From assembly GCF_009669305.1 (NCBI RefSeq), contig NZ_SADB01000013.1:62001-126000 (forward strand): 64,000 nucleotides of DNA. Direction: 5' to 3'. A program made the translations under genes and the position numbers. Under the pieces are notes generated by a model. The model searched no databases and was not told where the DNA came from. It saw only the letters and a list, made by a program, of their open reading frames with translations. This stretch comes from Ancylomarina sp. 16SWW S1-10-2 (GTDB lineage: Bacteria > Bacteroidota > Bacteroidia > Bacteroidales > Marinifilaceae). Each line of letters opens with the position of its first letter. Position 1 is the stretch's first letter. Below are positions 35,400 to 43,790 of this stretch, piece after piece.

Positions 35400-38165
35400 A
35401 TGTATAAAATTCTCATAAGCATATTTTTTATAATATCTAGTCTTTCCCTCTTTGCCCAAAAGAGCTACACCTTAAAAGGGAAGATCTTAGATTCTCAAAA
35501 AGAATTCTCTTTACCAGGAGCAACCGTTATCCTAACAAATAAAAAGGATACAATTCAAAAAACAGGTACAATTACAAATGAAAATGGAGATTTTAACATT
35601 AAAGTTAAGCCAGGGCAATACAATTTTCAGGTTTCTTTTATTGGATATAAAAGCAGTATAAAACCAATATCAATAGGACAAGAATCTGTCGATTTAGGTT
35701 CTTTAAAACTAGTTGAAAACTCTGAGTTATTACAAGAAATTAGCATAATAGAAACACTCCCACCTACTAAGATTAAAGGTGACACTACCGTTTTTAATCC
35801 CAATGCATTTAAGGTAAATCCTGATGCAAGTGCGGGAGAACTTATAGCTAAAATGCCAGGGTTTTACGAAACAGATGGTAAATTAGTTGTGGAAGGACAA
35901 GTTGTTGCTGAGATTTTGGTAGATGGGAAACGTTTTTTTGGGAATAATATGAGCCAAGCTTTAGAAACAATCCCCAACGATGTAATTAAAAACATAGAAG
36001 TATATGAATATAAAAGTGATGACGAAAAATTTACGGGTGTAAAAAATAATGAAGACGATAAGAAAACGATAAACATTGTTACGAACAAAAAAAGCAAACG
36101 ACTTTTATTTGGTGACGTAGCTGCAGGATATGGTAAAGATAACAGGTACGGTTTTGATGGTAATCTGAATAGTTTTTCTGACGATAACAGCATTACACTT
36201 ACTGCCAAATCGAGAGATGTTAATGCACCATTAAAATTAAGTAACAGAAGGTTTGGTACTAGTAGTATAGATGGAAATGACATTCAAGACGATTCCTTCG
36301 GTATTAATGTCGTAAATTCTAAAAATGATAATGATATAGAGTTTAGTTACGAATATGGGAATAGAGAAAATGAGAATACAAGTAGTAATGTAAAAACCTA
36401 TACTTCTGAAGTACTTACAGGACAAGTTCAAAATTCAACTAGCACATCAAACAATGACAATGACGAGCACAATATTAATTTAAGAATATCATTAAATTCA
36501 AATAAGAAAAACAGACTGATGTCGAATACAATGTTTTCAACATCTGATGGAGGATCTAGTTCTAATTCAATTTCAAATACCTTACTTAATGATGGCCTCT
36601 TGAACTCAAACACCAACCAAAATTCATCAACAAACAAAAAATATAATATTAACCAAAGCATAAACTACTCCCGAGCATTAAACAAAAAAGGACGTTCGCT
36701 AAGCCTAAATGCAGGTTTTAGTCATTCAAATAATGAATCTGATGATGAGCAACTATCCGAAACACTAAACGATAGCAATGATGTTAGTCAAAGTATAAAC
36801 CGTATTTCCGATTCGGAATCAAAAAACATGGGGATTAATGGAGGCTTAACTTATAATGAACCTATTGGTGAAAAAGGCTTTGCAAGTATTGGGTACCGAT
36901 TCAATTACAACGAACAAGAATCTGATAAATATGGATACAATTATAATGAAACAGATGAGACATATAGTGAGTTAGATGAGCTAACCAGTAATCAATTTGA
37001 GAATTCGACAATTAAGAATGCAGGCCGTTTCTCATATAATATACGAGGCAAAAAACACAGTTTTAGTCTAGGAGCTGATCTAGAATTAACAAGTTTAAAA
37101 AATGAAGAATCTTACCCTAAGCAAAGTGACTTTGACAAAGACTTCTACGCATTCAAACCTTATTTGAGATATTCATTAAATTTGGATAATCAAAAGCGAA
37201 TTAATTTAAACTACAGCTCAAGAACCTCGACCCCTTCTGTAAGTGATTTACAAGAAGTCGTAGACGTTTCGAACCCACTCTATATTTCTAAAGGAAATTC
37301 AGAATTAGATCAGTCACGAACTCACTATTTAATGGCTTATTATTCTGCATCGAACATAGAAAAAGGAAGTCACCTTGCTGTTTACTTAATGGCAACAGCA
37401 ACAAACAATACTGTTGGGAGAAGAACTCTTGTTGCAGCTCAAGATACAACTATAAATGGTTTGTATTTTCTTCCTGCTGGAGGTCAATTTTCTGAAACTG
37501 TAAATTTAAATGGACAATACATGCTTAATGCAAACATGAGCTACAGTTTTCCTCTAAAACAGTTAAAATCAAAATTCAATATCAATACCAGAGCTAGTTT
37601 TTCACACAACCCAACATTTGTCAATGATAAAAAAGCCTTTACCGATTCGTGGAATATAAATCATGGAATGACTCTTAGTTCTAACATCAACGAAAAAATA
37701 GATTTCACTTTTACCAGTTCAAGTAATTACCAAAAATCAAGCAATACATCTAGTTCTGGTTCTGAATACATATCACAAAACACATCCCTAAATATGTATT
37801 GGAATTTCTATAAGGATTTAATATTTAGAACAAATGCTAGCAACGATTATCAGAATAATTTTTCAACAGATAAAGTTGATAGTTTTTGGCATTTAAATTT
37901 AGGTTTATCAACCAAAGTATTCAAAAGCAAACGAGGTGAACTATCCTTTACTGCCTACGACATTTTAGGTAAAGAAGATCAAAGATCACATATAATTAAC
38001 GATCTTTATACAGCTGATTATTACACAAACACACTCAATAAATTTTATATTCTAACCTTTAGTTATAAACTAAGAAACGGGAATAACAAAAATCAAAGAA
38101 GAAGGGGAATGCAGGGCAGACATAGTATGTATAATGGAATGAATTATCGTGATAGGATGATGTAA
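35400..38165 (+). CDS. Outer-membrane beta-barrel protein (TonB-receptor-like, OMP_b-brl_3 type)
   Basis: A 921-residue outer-membrane protein. The signal peptide is about residues 1-19 (SLSLFAQ). A carboxypeptidase-regulatory-like domain (about 23-105) includes LKGKILDSQKEFSLPGATVI, and a plug-like region (about 110-225) includes NPNAFKVNPDASAGELIAKM and VAEILVDGKRFFGNNMSQAL. A long Asn/Ser-rich barrel follows. The last barrel strand (FYILTFSYKLR) is followed by a basic, Met-rich tail of about 20 residues rich in R, N, G and M. No TonB box or SusD partner is evident. A histidine kinase and response regulator follow on the same strand, an arrangement seen for this family in other Bacteroidetes. 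The substrate is unknown. Confidence 0.85.
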   Translation: MYKILISIFFIISSLSLFAQKSYTLKGKILDSQKEFSLPGATVILTNKKDTIQKTGTITNENGDFNIKVKPGQYNFQVSFIGYKSSIKPISIGQESVDLGSLKLVENSELLQEISIIETLPPTKIKGDTTVFNPNAFKVNPDASAGELIAKMPGFYETDGKLVVEGQVVAEILVDGKRFFGNNMSQALETIPNDVIKNIEVYEYKSDDEKFTGVKNNEDDKKTINIVTNKKSKRLLFGDVAAGYGKDNRYGFDGNLNSFSDDNSITLTAKSRDVNAPLKLSNRRFGTSSIDGNDIQDDSFGINVVNSKNDNDIEFSYEYGNRENENTSSNVKTYTSEVLTGQVQNSTSTSNNDNDEHNINLRISLNSNKKNRLMSNTMFSTSDGGSSSNSISNTLLNDGLLNSNTNQNSSTNKKYNINQSINYSRALNKKGRSLSLNAGFSHSNNESDDEQLSETLNDSNDVSQSINRISDSESKNMGINGGLTYNEPIGEKGFASIGYRFNYNEQESDKYGYNYNETDETYSELDELTSNQFENSTIKNAGRFSYNIRGKKHSFSLGADLELTSLKNEESYPKQSDFDKDFYAFKPYLRYSLNLDNQKRINLNYSSRTSTPSVSDLQEVVDVSNPLYISKGNSELDQSRTHYLMAYYSASNIEKGSHLAVYLMATATNNTVGRRTLVAAQDTTINGLYFLPAGGQFSETVNLNGQYMLNANMSYSFPLKQLKSKFNINTRASFSHNPTFVNDKKAFTDSWNINHGMTLSSNINEKIDFTFTSSSNYQKSSNTSSSGSEYISQNTSLNMYWNFYKDLIFRTNASNDYQNNFSTDKVDSFWHLNLGLSTKVFKSKRGELSFTAYDILGKEDQRSHIINDLYTADYYTNTLNKFYILTFSYKLRNGNNKNQRRRGMQGRHSMYNGMNYRDRMM

Positions 38166-38200
38166 AATTCATTAAAAATAAAATTTTCATAGTTCATGAA

Positions 38201-38229
38201 GAAGGTCATCCCTAATTGGGATGATCTTC
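38201..38229 (+). terminator. Hairpin after the barrel-protein gene
   Basis: Arms GAAGGTCATCCC and GGGATGATCTTC with a five-base loop form a strong stem with one G-T pair, 36 bp after the stop codon. The following CCCTATTTT is a weak T-tract, so read-through into the kinase gene is possible. Confidence 0.6.
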
Positions 38230-38381
38230 CCTATTTTCCAAAAAATGTGTTTAGCCAAAAGCTAATATTCATTACACCAGATTACCTAAAGCTACCGCTT
38301 ACGAATTAATAACAAAAGGTTTGGGGGTAATTAAGCTTAATCGTTAGCTAGTTTAATTCTGAAAGCCAGTATATTTACAAC

Positions 38382-39875
38382 ATGCAAAAGAATCGTTTAA
38401 ATAGAAAGAAGTTTAAAATCGTTTCACCAATGATTTTAAGTATGATTTTATTGATCACATTTGTGGCTTACTGGTTACATAGTCAGTATTACAACGAAAA
38501 GGAAACTCTTCAAATAGAACTCTCTCAGCTATATTACAACACAACTCAAGATGCTGAATTTATTTTATATTATCAAAGCACGATAAAGCCCGCCTTAAAT
38601 TTTAACGATTCATTGGATTTTAATCAACTTAAAATTGGTAACAAAGACATAGATCCGAATCAGAAACAAGCTTATGTTGAAGATTTAACCCAATTTATTG
38701 ATGCCAATAAGAAACTTTACAACGAGCTTTTTGATGCCATTGAGAATAAACAAATAATACCTGAACACTTAAAAAAAGACTTTCAATATTATAATTTATA
38801 CACAATTGGCTATAAATATCAAATATACAATAGAACTAATTTAGATCTCTTTAAACAAACAGAAGCACCTATATACGTTCTATCTAAATCACTTTATATA
38901 AAAAGCATAAACAAGAAATTTCAAGGTCTCAAAATATCAAGTGAAAAACAAATTATAGATGTTAATCTTGAAGATTATCGTTCTGGCAATAAAGCATGGA
39001 TAAAAAAAGGAGAACTCGAAATAGTAGCCTTTCATAATCGTAAAAATAAAATGCTTATTTTTCAATTCGAGAACTATTTCTTATACTTAATTGCTATTAT
39101 TCTACCTCAAATTATTTTTGCATTTATATTGATAGGTTTTTCATTTTTTGCATTACTCTTTGCATACAGAAGTTATCTAACCCAAGAAAGGTTAAATTTA
39201 TTACGCTCCGATTTTGTAAGTAACATTACCCATGAATTGAAAATTCCTGTTGCTACAGCGAAAGCAGCCATGGAAGCCATTCTTAATTTTGGAATTACTG
39301 ATGACAAGGAAAAAACAAAGTCTTACCTGAATATGGTAGCTTTAGAAATGAACCGTTTGGATAATTTAACCACTCGAGTTTTAGAACATTCGAGATTGGA
39401 AAACAACCAACATCCACTTCACAAAGAAGAAACTGAAATGAATCTTTTTGTTGAACGAATAGTAGAATCAGTACAACTATTTTATGCCGACTCAATTAAT
39501 ATTAAATACAATAATACTCCCGACTCAATTTATATTCCCATTGATCAGGTTTATATAGAAGGCGTAATTCGAAATTTAATTGAAAACAGTAAGAAGTATG
39601 GTGGCAATGACGTCAACATTACGGTTAGTTTATGGAAAAAAGACTTGCATATTTACGTCTCTGTAGTAGATGATGGACCAGGCATACCTAAAAAATATCT
39701 GACAAAAGTATTTGATCGTTTCTTTAGAGTTCCAACTGGAGATAAACACAATGTAAAAGGTTTTGGTCTAGGTTTGAGTTTTGCTGCTTTGGTTATGAAA
39801 CAACACAATGGATCTATAAAAGCTAACAACCTGCCTGACAGCGGTTGTGAATTCACATTAAAATTCCCTGCTTAA
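38382..39875 (+). CDS. Membrane sensor histidine kinase
   Basis: A 497-residue two-pass sensor kinase. Membrane segments lie at about residues 13-32 and 233-261, enclosing a periplasmic domain of about 200 residues with no family I recognise. The phospho-acceptor is H284 in SNITHELKIPVATAKAA. The ATPase domain has the N box VIRNLIENSKKYGG, G1 VDDGPGIP, F box FDRFFRVP and G2 GFGLGLSFA. There is no HAMP domain of clear pattern between TM2 and HisKA. It is followed 121 bp later by a response regulator gene. The barrel protein gene upstream may be its target or signal source. Confidence 0.9.
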   Translation: MQKNRLNRKKFKIVSPMILSMILLITFVAYWLHSQYYNEKETLQIELSQLYYNTTQDAEFILYYQSTIKPALNFNDSLDFNQLKIGNKDIDPNQKQAYVEDLTQFIDANKKLYNELFDAIENKQIIPEHLKKDFQYYNLYTIGYKYQIYNRTNLDLFKQTEAPIYVLSKSLYIKSINKKFQGLKISSEKQIIDVNLEDYRSGNKAWIKKGELEIVAFHNRKNKMLIFQFENYFLYLIAIILPQIIFAFILIGFSFFALLFAYRSYLTQERLNLLRSDFVSNITHELKIPVATAKAAMEAILNFGITDDKEKTKSYLNMVALEMNRLDNLTTRVLEHSRLENNQHPLHKEETEMNLFVERIVESVQLFYADSINIKYNNTPDSIYIPIDQVYIEGVIRNLIENSKKYGGNDVNITVSLWKKDLHIYVSVVDDGPGIPKKYLTKVFDRFFRVPTGDKHNVKGFGLGLSFAALVMKQHNGSIKANNLPDSGCEFTLKFPA

Positions 39876-39919
39876 CAAAAATAAACAAATCGCCTTTACA
39901 ACTACTCTTATAAAATCTC

Positions 39920-39927
39920 TAAATTTG
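39920..39927 (+). promoter_or_regulatory. Putative -7 element of the response regulator gene
   Basis: TAAATTTG fits TAnnTTTG, 70 bp before the regulator start. Transcription from it would begin inside the adjacent kinase terminator hairpin. Confidence 0.35.
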
Positions 39928-39931
39928 CAAA

Positions 39932-39960
39932 GATTAACATCAACCTGTTAATCTTTTTTT
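39932..39960 (+). terminator. Terminator after the histidine kinase gene
   Basis: Arms GATTAAC and GTTAATC with an eight-base loop are followed directly by seven T. It lies 57 bp after the kinase stop codon and suggests that the regulator is partly transcribed on its own. Confidence 0.65.
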
Positions 39961-39996
39961 ATATTCTACCTATATTACAAAACACTTGAGGTAATA

Positions 39997-40713
39997 ATGA
40001 TTATGGGAAAAACTAAGATACTCTATGTTGAAGACGAACCTAATTTAGGACAGATAGTTTATGACTCACTGCTATTAAAAGGTTTTGAAACGATATGGGA
40101 AAAAGATGGCGCAAAAGTTATGTCCAAATTTCATGGATATAGTCCCGACATATGTGTATTAGATATTATGCTACCCAATGTTGATGGCTATCAATTATGT
40201 GAACATATTAGAAGTAAATACCCTAATTTACCTATCATTTTTCTTACTGCGAAAACAGAAACCCCTGATCTTGTAAAAGGATTCGAAGCTGGAGGAACCG
40301 ATTATATGCGTAAGCCTTTTAGTATCGAAGAATTAGTAATTCGTATTAATAACCAGATTAAGATTCATGGCTCAAATAAGAGTGGTGTAAATAAAACGAT
40401 AGAACGAGAAGAACTCCAAGAAATTAAAATCGGAACATATACTTACACGCCCAATAGATACGAATTGGTAACACCTACCAAAACGATAAACCTTTCAAAT
40501 AGAGAAGGTGAACTTCTTAAGCAATTAACCGAAATGGGAAGTAAGGTTGTTGAACGCAAAGACATTTTACTCCAAGTTTGGGGCGATGATTCTTTCTTTA
40601 ACTCCCGTAACCTCGACGTTTACATCAAAAAACTTCGTAACTACTTTAGCGAAGATGAAAATATTGAGATACAGACTTTACGAGGTAGAGGCTATCTATT
40701 TTTAGTTAAATAA
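39997..40713 (+). CDS. OmpR-family response regulator
   Basis: A 238-residue DNA-binding regulator. The receiver domain (about 5-120) has the acidic pocket E12-D13 in YVEDEPN, the phosphorylation site D56 in VLDIMLPNVDGY, the T/A switch residue in FLTAK and K106 in RKPFS. The C-terminal winged helix (about 140-235) includes NLSNREGELLKQL, VERKDILLQVWGDDSFFNSR and IQTLRGRGYLFLVK. A GAGG sequence lies 5 bp before the ATG at 39997; an alternative ATG is two codons on. It pairs with the kinase upstream. Confidence 0.93.
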   Translation: MIMGKTKILYVEDEPNLGQIVYDSLLLKGFETIWEKDGAKVMSKFHGYSPDICVLDIMLPNVDGYQLCEHIRSKYPNLPIIFLTAKTETPDLVKGFEAGGTDYMRKPFSIEELVIRINNQIKIHGSNKSGVNKTIEREELQEIKIGTYTYTPNRYELVTPTKTINLSNREGELLKQLTEMGSKVVERKDILLQVWGDDSFFNSRNLDVYIKKLRNYFSEDENIEIQTLRGRGYLFLVK

Positions 40714-40785
40714 ATTGATTTTCACAGATCGTTTTTCTCACAAATAAGTAGTTTATCTTTAATCTTATTTAAGGACAATGAAATA

Positions 40786-40816
40786 GAAAAAGCCACTCCG
40801 ATTGAAATGGCTTTAA
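40786..40816 (+). terminator. AAAGCCACTCCGATTGAAATGG-type hairpin after the regulator gene
   Basis: AAAAAGCCACT, GATT loop and AAATGGCTTT form an imperfect stem, a variant of the repeated hairpins at 23829 and 34847. It lies 73 bp after the response regulator stop. Confidence 0.55.
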
Positions 40817-40893
40817 AATTCTACCTATGATACCTTCAATTACAATATATCACAAAACTCAAGCGTCAAGTTAACTAAGTCCGAGTTAAAGCA

Positions 40894-40933
40894 AAACACC
40901 CCTCTCAGCGTATTTAAACTGGGTGAGGTGTTT
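40894..40933 (-). terminator. Terminator candidate for the GreA/B-type gene
   Basis: Arms AAACACC and GGTGTTT enclose a partly paired inner stem (CTCTCAG with CTGGGTGAG). On the minus strand it is followed by TTTTGCTTT. It lies about 80 bp downstream of the GreA/B-family stop codon. Confidence 0.45.
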
Positions 40934-41014
40934 AATTTATAGCAATGCTCTAATCTAGATAGTTTTAATGACAGTTTAATTGTAAAAAGAATCTAGTTTA
41001 CTTAGTTTTTTGTC

Positions 41015-41425
41015 TTATAAATCGAAGTTACCAGCTGCTTCAGGTTGATAAACAATCTCATCAATTCTTAATTGCGTTAAACCAGAAGGTATAAGCCATT
41101 CTACAACATCGCCAACTTTATACCCAATCAATGCTGTCGCAATTGGTGAGAATATCGATATTCTATACTCTTTCATACTCGCTTCATCTGGGTAAACTAT
41201 TGTGAATTGAACCTGCTTTTTACTATCTAAAAAGCTTAACTTAACAATAGAATTCATTGTTACAATGTTAGAAGGAACATCTTGAGGTTCTACTATTTTA
41301 GCAGAATTTAGTTCAACAACCAATTCTTTAGCTTCAATGTCATTGATCGATTTATTTCTTTTGGCATCAATTATACACTCCTTTATACGAGTGTAATCAA
41401 GTCGATTAATAATTAGATTTCCCAT
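41015..41425 (-). CDS. GreA/GreB-family (Rnk-like) transcription factor
   Basis: A 136-residue cytosolic protein with the Rnk/GreA-B C-terminal fold. The short N-terminal part (1-45, with RLDYTRIKECIIDAKRN and IEAKELVVELNSAKIVEP) is much shorter than the Gre coiled coil. The C-terminal FKBP-like domain (about 50-130) shows DVPSNIVTMNSIVKLSFLD, ISIFSPIATALIGYKVGD and VVEWLIPSGLTQLRIDEIVY. Such proteins bind the secondary channel of RNA polymerase. The short coiled coil lacking the acidic tip argues against transcript-cleavage activity and for an Rnk-like role. It is a single gene, flanked by terminators. Confidence 0.85.
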   Translation of the reverse strand: MGNLIINRLDYTRIKECIIDAKRNKSINDIEAKELVVELNSAKIVEPQDVPSNIVTMNSIVKLSFLDSKKQVQFTIVYPDEASMKEYRISIFSPIATALIGYKVGDVVEWLIPSGLTQLRIDEIVYQPEAAGNFDL

Positions 41426-41775
41426 GATTCTTTTTTAGATTGTTTTATTTAATGATACCTAACATTTAATTTTGGTATTTAAATCACTTGAATATTTGAG
41501 TCAATATTACAATTTTAAAGATATAAGAATCAATAAAACAAACCAATTATCTGATCCTAATAAGTCAGTACGATTCTCGTTATAAAATCCTTATCAAAAA
41601 TAGATATGCAACAAAAAAAACTGGACTAAAAATTAAGTCCAATAATCAATCCAAAAAAAATTTCCCTCTAAACATTGTTCAACACTCTGAAATAGAAAAA
41701 ATCACTTCAATTTATATTGACTTTACTAATTCCAATAATAAACAAATTTAGATATTCTTTATAGTTTTATCTATA
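41426..41775. other. AT-rich intergenic region
   Basis: About 350 bp between two minus-strand genes. It contains the promoter region of the GreA/B-type gene and, at 41612-41641, the terminator of the upstream metallohydrolase gene. Nothing else stands out. Confidence 0.4.
41612..41641 (-). terminator. Terminator of the PhnP-like gene
   Basis: Arms TGGACT and AGTCCA around an eight-base AT loop, followed on the minus strand by G and eight T. It lies about 135 bp beyond the metallohydrolase stop codon. Confidence 0.6.
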
Positions 41776-42537
41776 TTAAACCTCAACCTCCAAACCATCG
41801 TAAGCCAAGAAAACATTATCTGGTAATTCTTTTGAAACCTCTTCGTGAAACCCAAGTTGATGACTAATATGAGTTAAATAAGCAACATCTGGTTTTAATT
41901 CTTTGATCAAAGCTAATGCTTCCGAAAGCGTAAAATGAGATAAATGTTTCTCCTTTCTCAAGGCATTTACCACAAGAACTTTTAGCACTTTCAGTTTCTC
42001 TTTTTCTTCAGAGGAAATATAATTAGCATCAGTAATATAGGCTAAATCACCTATTCTATAACCATAAACGGGGAGTTTAAAATGCTTAACTCTAATGGGT
42101 GTAATTTTAGTTCCTTTAATGAGGAAAGGTTTATTTTCAACAGTCCACAATTTAATTTGAGGAATACCCGGATACCTAAATTCGGCAAAGACATAAGCAA
42201 ACTCTTGTTTCAAGGAAGCTTGTACGCGTTCTTCTGCATAAATATCAACCGCCTTTTTATTCACCCAATTAAAGGCACGTACATCATCCAAACCTGCTGT
42301 ATGGTCTTTATGCTCGTGTGTAAAGATAATGGCATCAAGCTTTTCAACTTTAGCTCTCAACATTTGATAACGAAAATCGGGACCACTGTCTATTACAATA
42401 TTCTGTCCATCAACCTCTATTAAAACTGATGATCTTAAACGCTTATCTCTTTTATCAGTAGATAAACAAACGGGACATTTACACGCTATTATGGGAACTC
42501 CTTGCGAAGTTCCAGTACCTAAAAATGTTAACTTCAA
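41776..42537 (-). CDS. PhnP-like metallo-beta-lactamase-fold hydrolase
   Basis: A 253-residue cytosolic phosphodiesterase-type enzyme. The start TFLGTGTSQGVPIIACKCPV and the cysteine group CKCPVC mark the PhnP/RNase Z-related branch with a structural zinc site. The metal motif is FTHEHKDHTAGLDDVR, with further ligands in DSGPDF, ITDANY and YLTHISHQLGF. Family members cleave cyclic phosphodiesters such as 5-phosphoribosyl 1,2-cyclic phosphate, but this organism shows no phn genes here, so the natural substrate is uncertain. It is probably monocistronic: a repeat-rich gap of 150 bp separates it from the upstream transporter gene. Confidence 0.85.
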   Translation of the reverse strand: MKLTFLGTGTSQGVPIIACKCPVCLSTDKRDKRLRSSVLIEVDGQNIVIDSGPDFRYQMLRAKVEKLDAIIFTHEHKDHTAGLDDVRAFNWVNKKAVDIYAEERVQASLKQEFAYVFAEFRYPGIPQIKLWTVENKPFLIKGTKITPIRVKHFKLPVYGYRIGDLAYITDANYISSEEKEKLKVLKVLVVNALRKEKHLSHFTLSEALALIKELKPDVAYLTHISHQLGFHEEVSKELPDNVFLAYDGLEVEV

Positions 42538-42635
42538 AACGTATCTTTTGATTATATATTATAACACTCAGACGCGATAAATCGCATCTCCACTTATTCC
42601 TTTAACCTTAACTCTTACTTTCCTATATCCTTTAT

Positions 42636-42650
42636 TCCGCCTGAGGCGGA
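42636..42650. repeat. Short palindromic intergenic repeat (TCCGCC type)
   Basis: TCCGCCTGAGGCGGA is a perfect GC-rich palindrome in an AT-rich gap. Such palindromes are common interspersed repeats in Bacteroidetes genomes. It lies 25 bp from a second palindromic repeat. Confidence 0.5.
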
Positions 42651-42674
42651 CTTCGTTTCACTCAGCCTTATTAT

Positions 42675-42707
42675 CCTTTTCCCGATAGCTATCGGGACTT
42701 TATCCTT
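42675..42707. repeat. Interspersed palindromic repeat, copy 1 (CCCGATAGCTATCGGG core)
   Basis: The core CCCGATAGCTATCGGG is flanked by CCTTTT and ACTTTATCCTT. A relative with a changed but still pairing stem lies at 60557. This copy overlaps the end of the BASS-type transporter gene and supplies its last codons and stop. Confidence 0.7.
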
Positions 42708-43624
42708 GTTTTCCTAAACTCCATTCTAAAGGAAAGGTATAGTAGATAAAGCAGAACAAATATAGCCATTACAGCTGAAGGAATAGCTGCTTCTTTACCA
42801 AAAAGAGTCAAAGCAGTTACCACTGCAAAACCTGAACTCTTAATTGTGAGCAATAGATTTTGAGTCATTGCTATTTTTTTATCTACCCCCAACATTGTAG
42901 TAATTTTTTCGTACACCCAACCCAAACCGAAAATACTGAGAAATAAGACTAAGGCGACTAGAAATAGAATATCAAAATTTGAAAAGAAAACGTGTCTGTT
43001 TAAACCTACAGCAGTAAAAATTAAGAGTGCAAAACCCCAATCTACAACCTTACCTCTCACCTTCTCAACAGTCGGTTTAATAGGCTTCCAAAGTAATAAT
43101 CGAGACAGAATCATTGGCAATAGAACCAACTTTATCATATTCATAAATAGCATACCCGAATCTATTCCTCCATCCAGATTACTCAATAAACCTACAATAA
43201 TTGGTGCCAAAAATATAGAACTAATAAAAGCACCTAATACACCTACAATTCCATAATTTATATCACCCTCAAGTATATGTGAAAAGGGAATAACAGCCAA
43301 GCCAGGCGGTGTTGCAGCTATAACCACAAAGCCTAAAAACAACTCAGGAGTTGGCATTAAAAAATAAGCCAAACTAATAATTACAGATCCAAAAACAAAA
43401 TAGTTTAGTACTGATCCTAGCAATAGTGGCTGAATCATTTTTTTGAGTGGGAAAAGAGCTTTTGTACTCAATCCTGTGGTAGAAAAGAGCATCACAATGG
43501 CCAAAATATAGAAGGTGTAAGATTTAATATGTTCGGCCCAATCACCTATGGATAAGCCTAGAATTACTGCAAGTATTAGAATGAAATTTCTATCACGTAT
43601 AATTCGAACAAATAATTTTATCAT
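42689..43624 (-). CDS. BASS/SBF-type (bile acid:sodium symporter-like) transporter
   Basis: A protein of 311 residues from the ATG at 43624 (MIKLFVRIIRDRNFILILAV), with about 9-10 hydrophobic segments. A longer reading from a TTG at 43657 adds an unlikely N-terminus. Sequence such as VVIAATPPGLAVIPFSHILE and LLTIKSSGFAVVTALTLFG matches the two crossover motifs of the BASS fold. Its substrate cannot be named; sodium-coupled uptake or efflux of an organic anion is usual. The C-terminal codons IKSR and the stop come from a palindromic repeat, so the original end may have been different. Confidence 0.75.
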   Translation of the reverse strand: MIKLFVRIIRDRNFILILAVILGLSIGDWAEHIKSYTFYILAIVMLFSTTGLSTKALFPLKKMIQPLLLGSVLNYFVFGSVIISLAYFLMPTPELFLGFVVIAATPPGLAVIPFSHILEGDINYGIVGVLGAFISSIFLAPIIVGLLSNLDGGIDSGMLFMNMIKLVLLPMILSRLLLWKPIKPTVEKVRGKVVDWGFALLIFTAVGLNRHVFFSNFDILFLVALVLFLSIFGLGWVYEKITTMLGVDKKIAMTQNLLLTIKSSGFAVVTALTLFGKEAAIPSAVMAIFVLLYLLYLSFRMEFRKTRIKSR

Positions 43625-43790
43625 TTTCAGTATTTTTGCAAAACAAAGATGAAACAAATCAAGTCCAATTCAAAATGATTCTAAGTAATAAAATAAGCAT
43701 ATTTTTCATGCGCAATATTCAATTTGTAATCACAAGTTGTTAAATTTAAAATTTATTAGCAGACTATACATAATTATTAAACCCAACAAT

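Noticed and set aside
35864-36661. Three long minus-strand frames inside the barrel-protein gene
   Set aside because: They are antisense shadows of a strongly coding plus-strand gene and show no domain of their own.
41776-42537. Phosphonate-degradation function for the PhnP-like gene
   Set aside because: No other phn genes are nearby; only the fold and metal motifs support the call.
43625-43657. Longer N-terminus of the BASS-type protein from a TTG
   Set aside because: The added residues are not expected for the family, while an ATG at 43624 precedes the first membrane segment in the usual way.
43737-43790. Longer N-terminus of the EI24/CysZ protein from a TTG
   Set aside because: The ATG at 43791 begins the conserved MSFFKDFSFGLR start.
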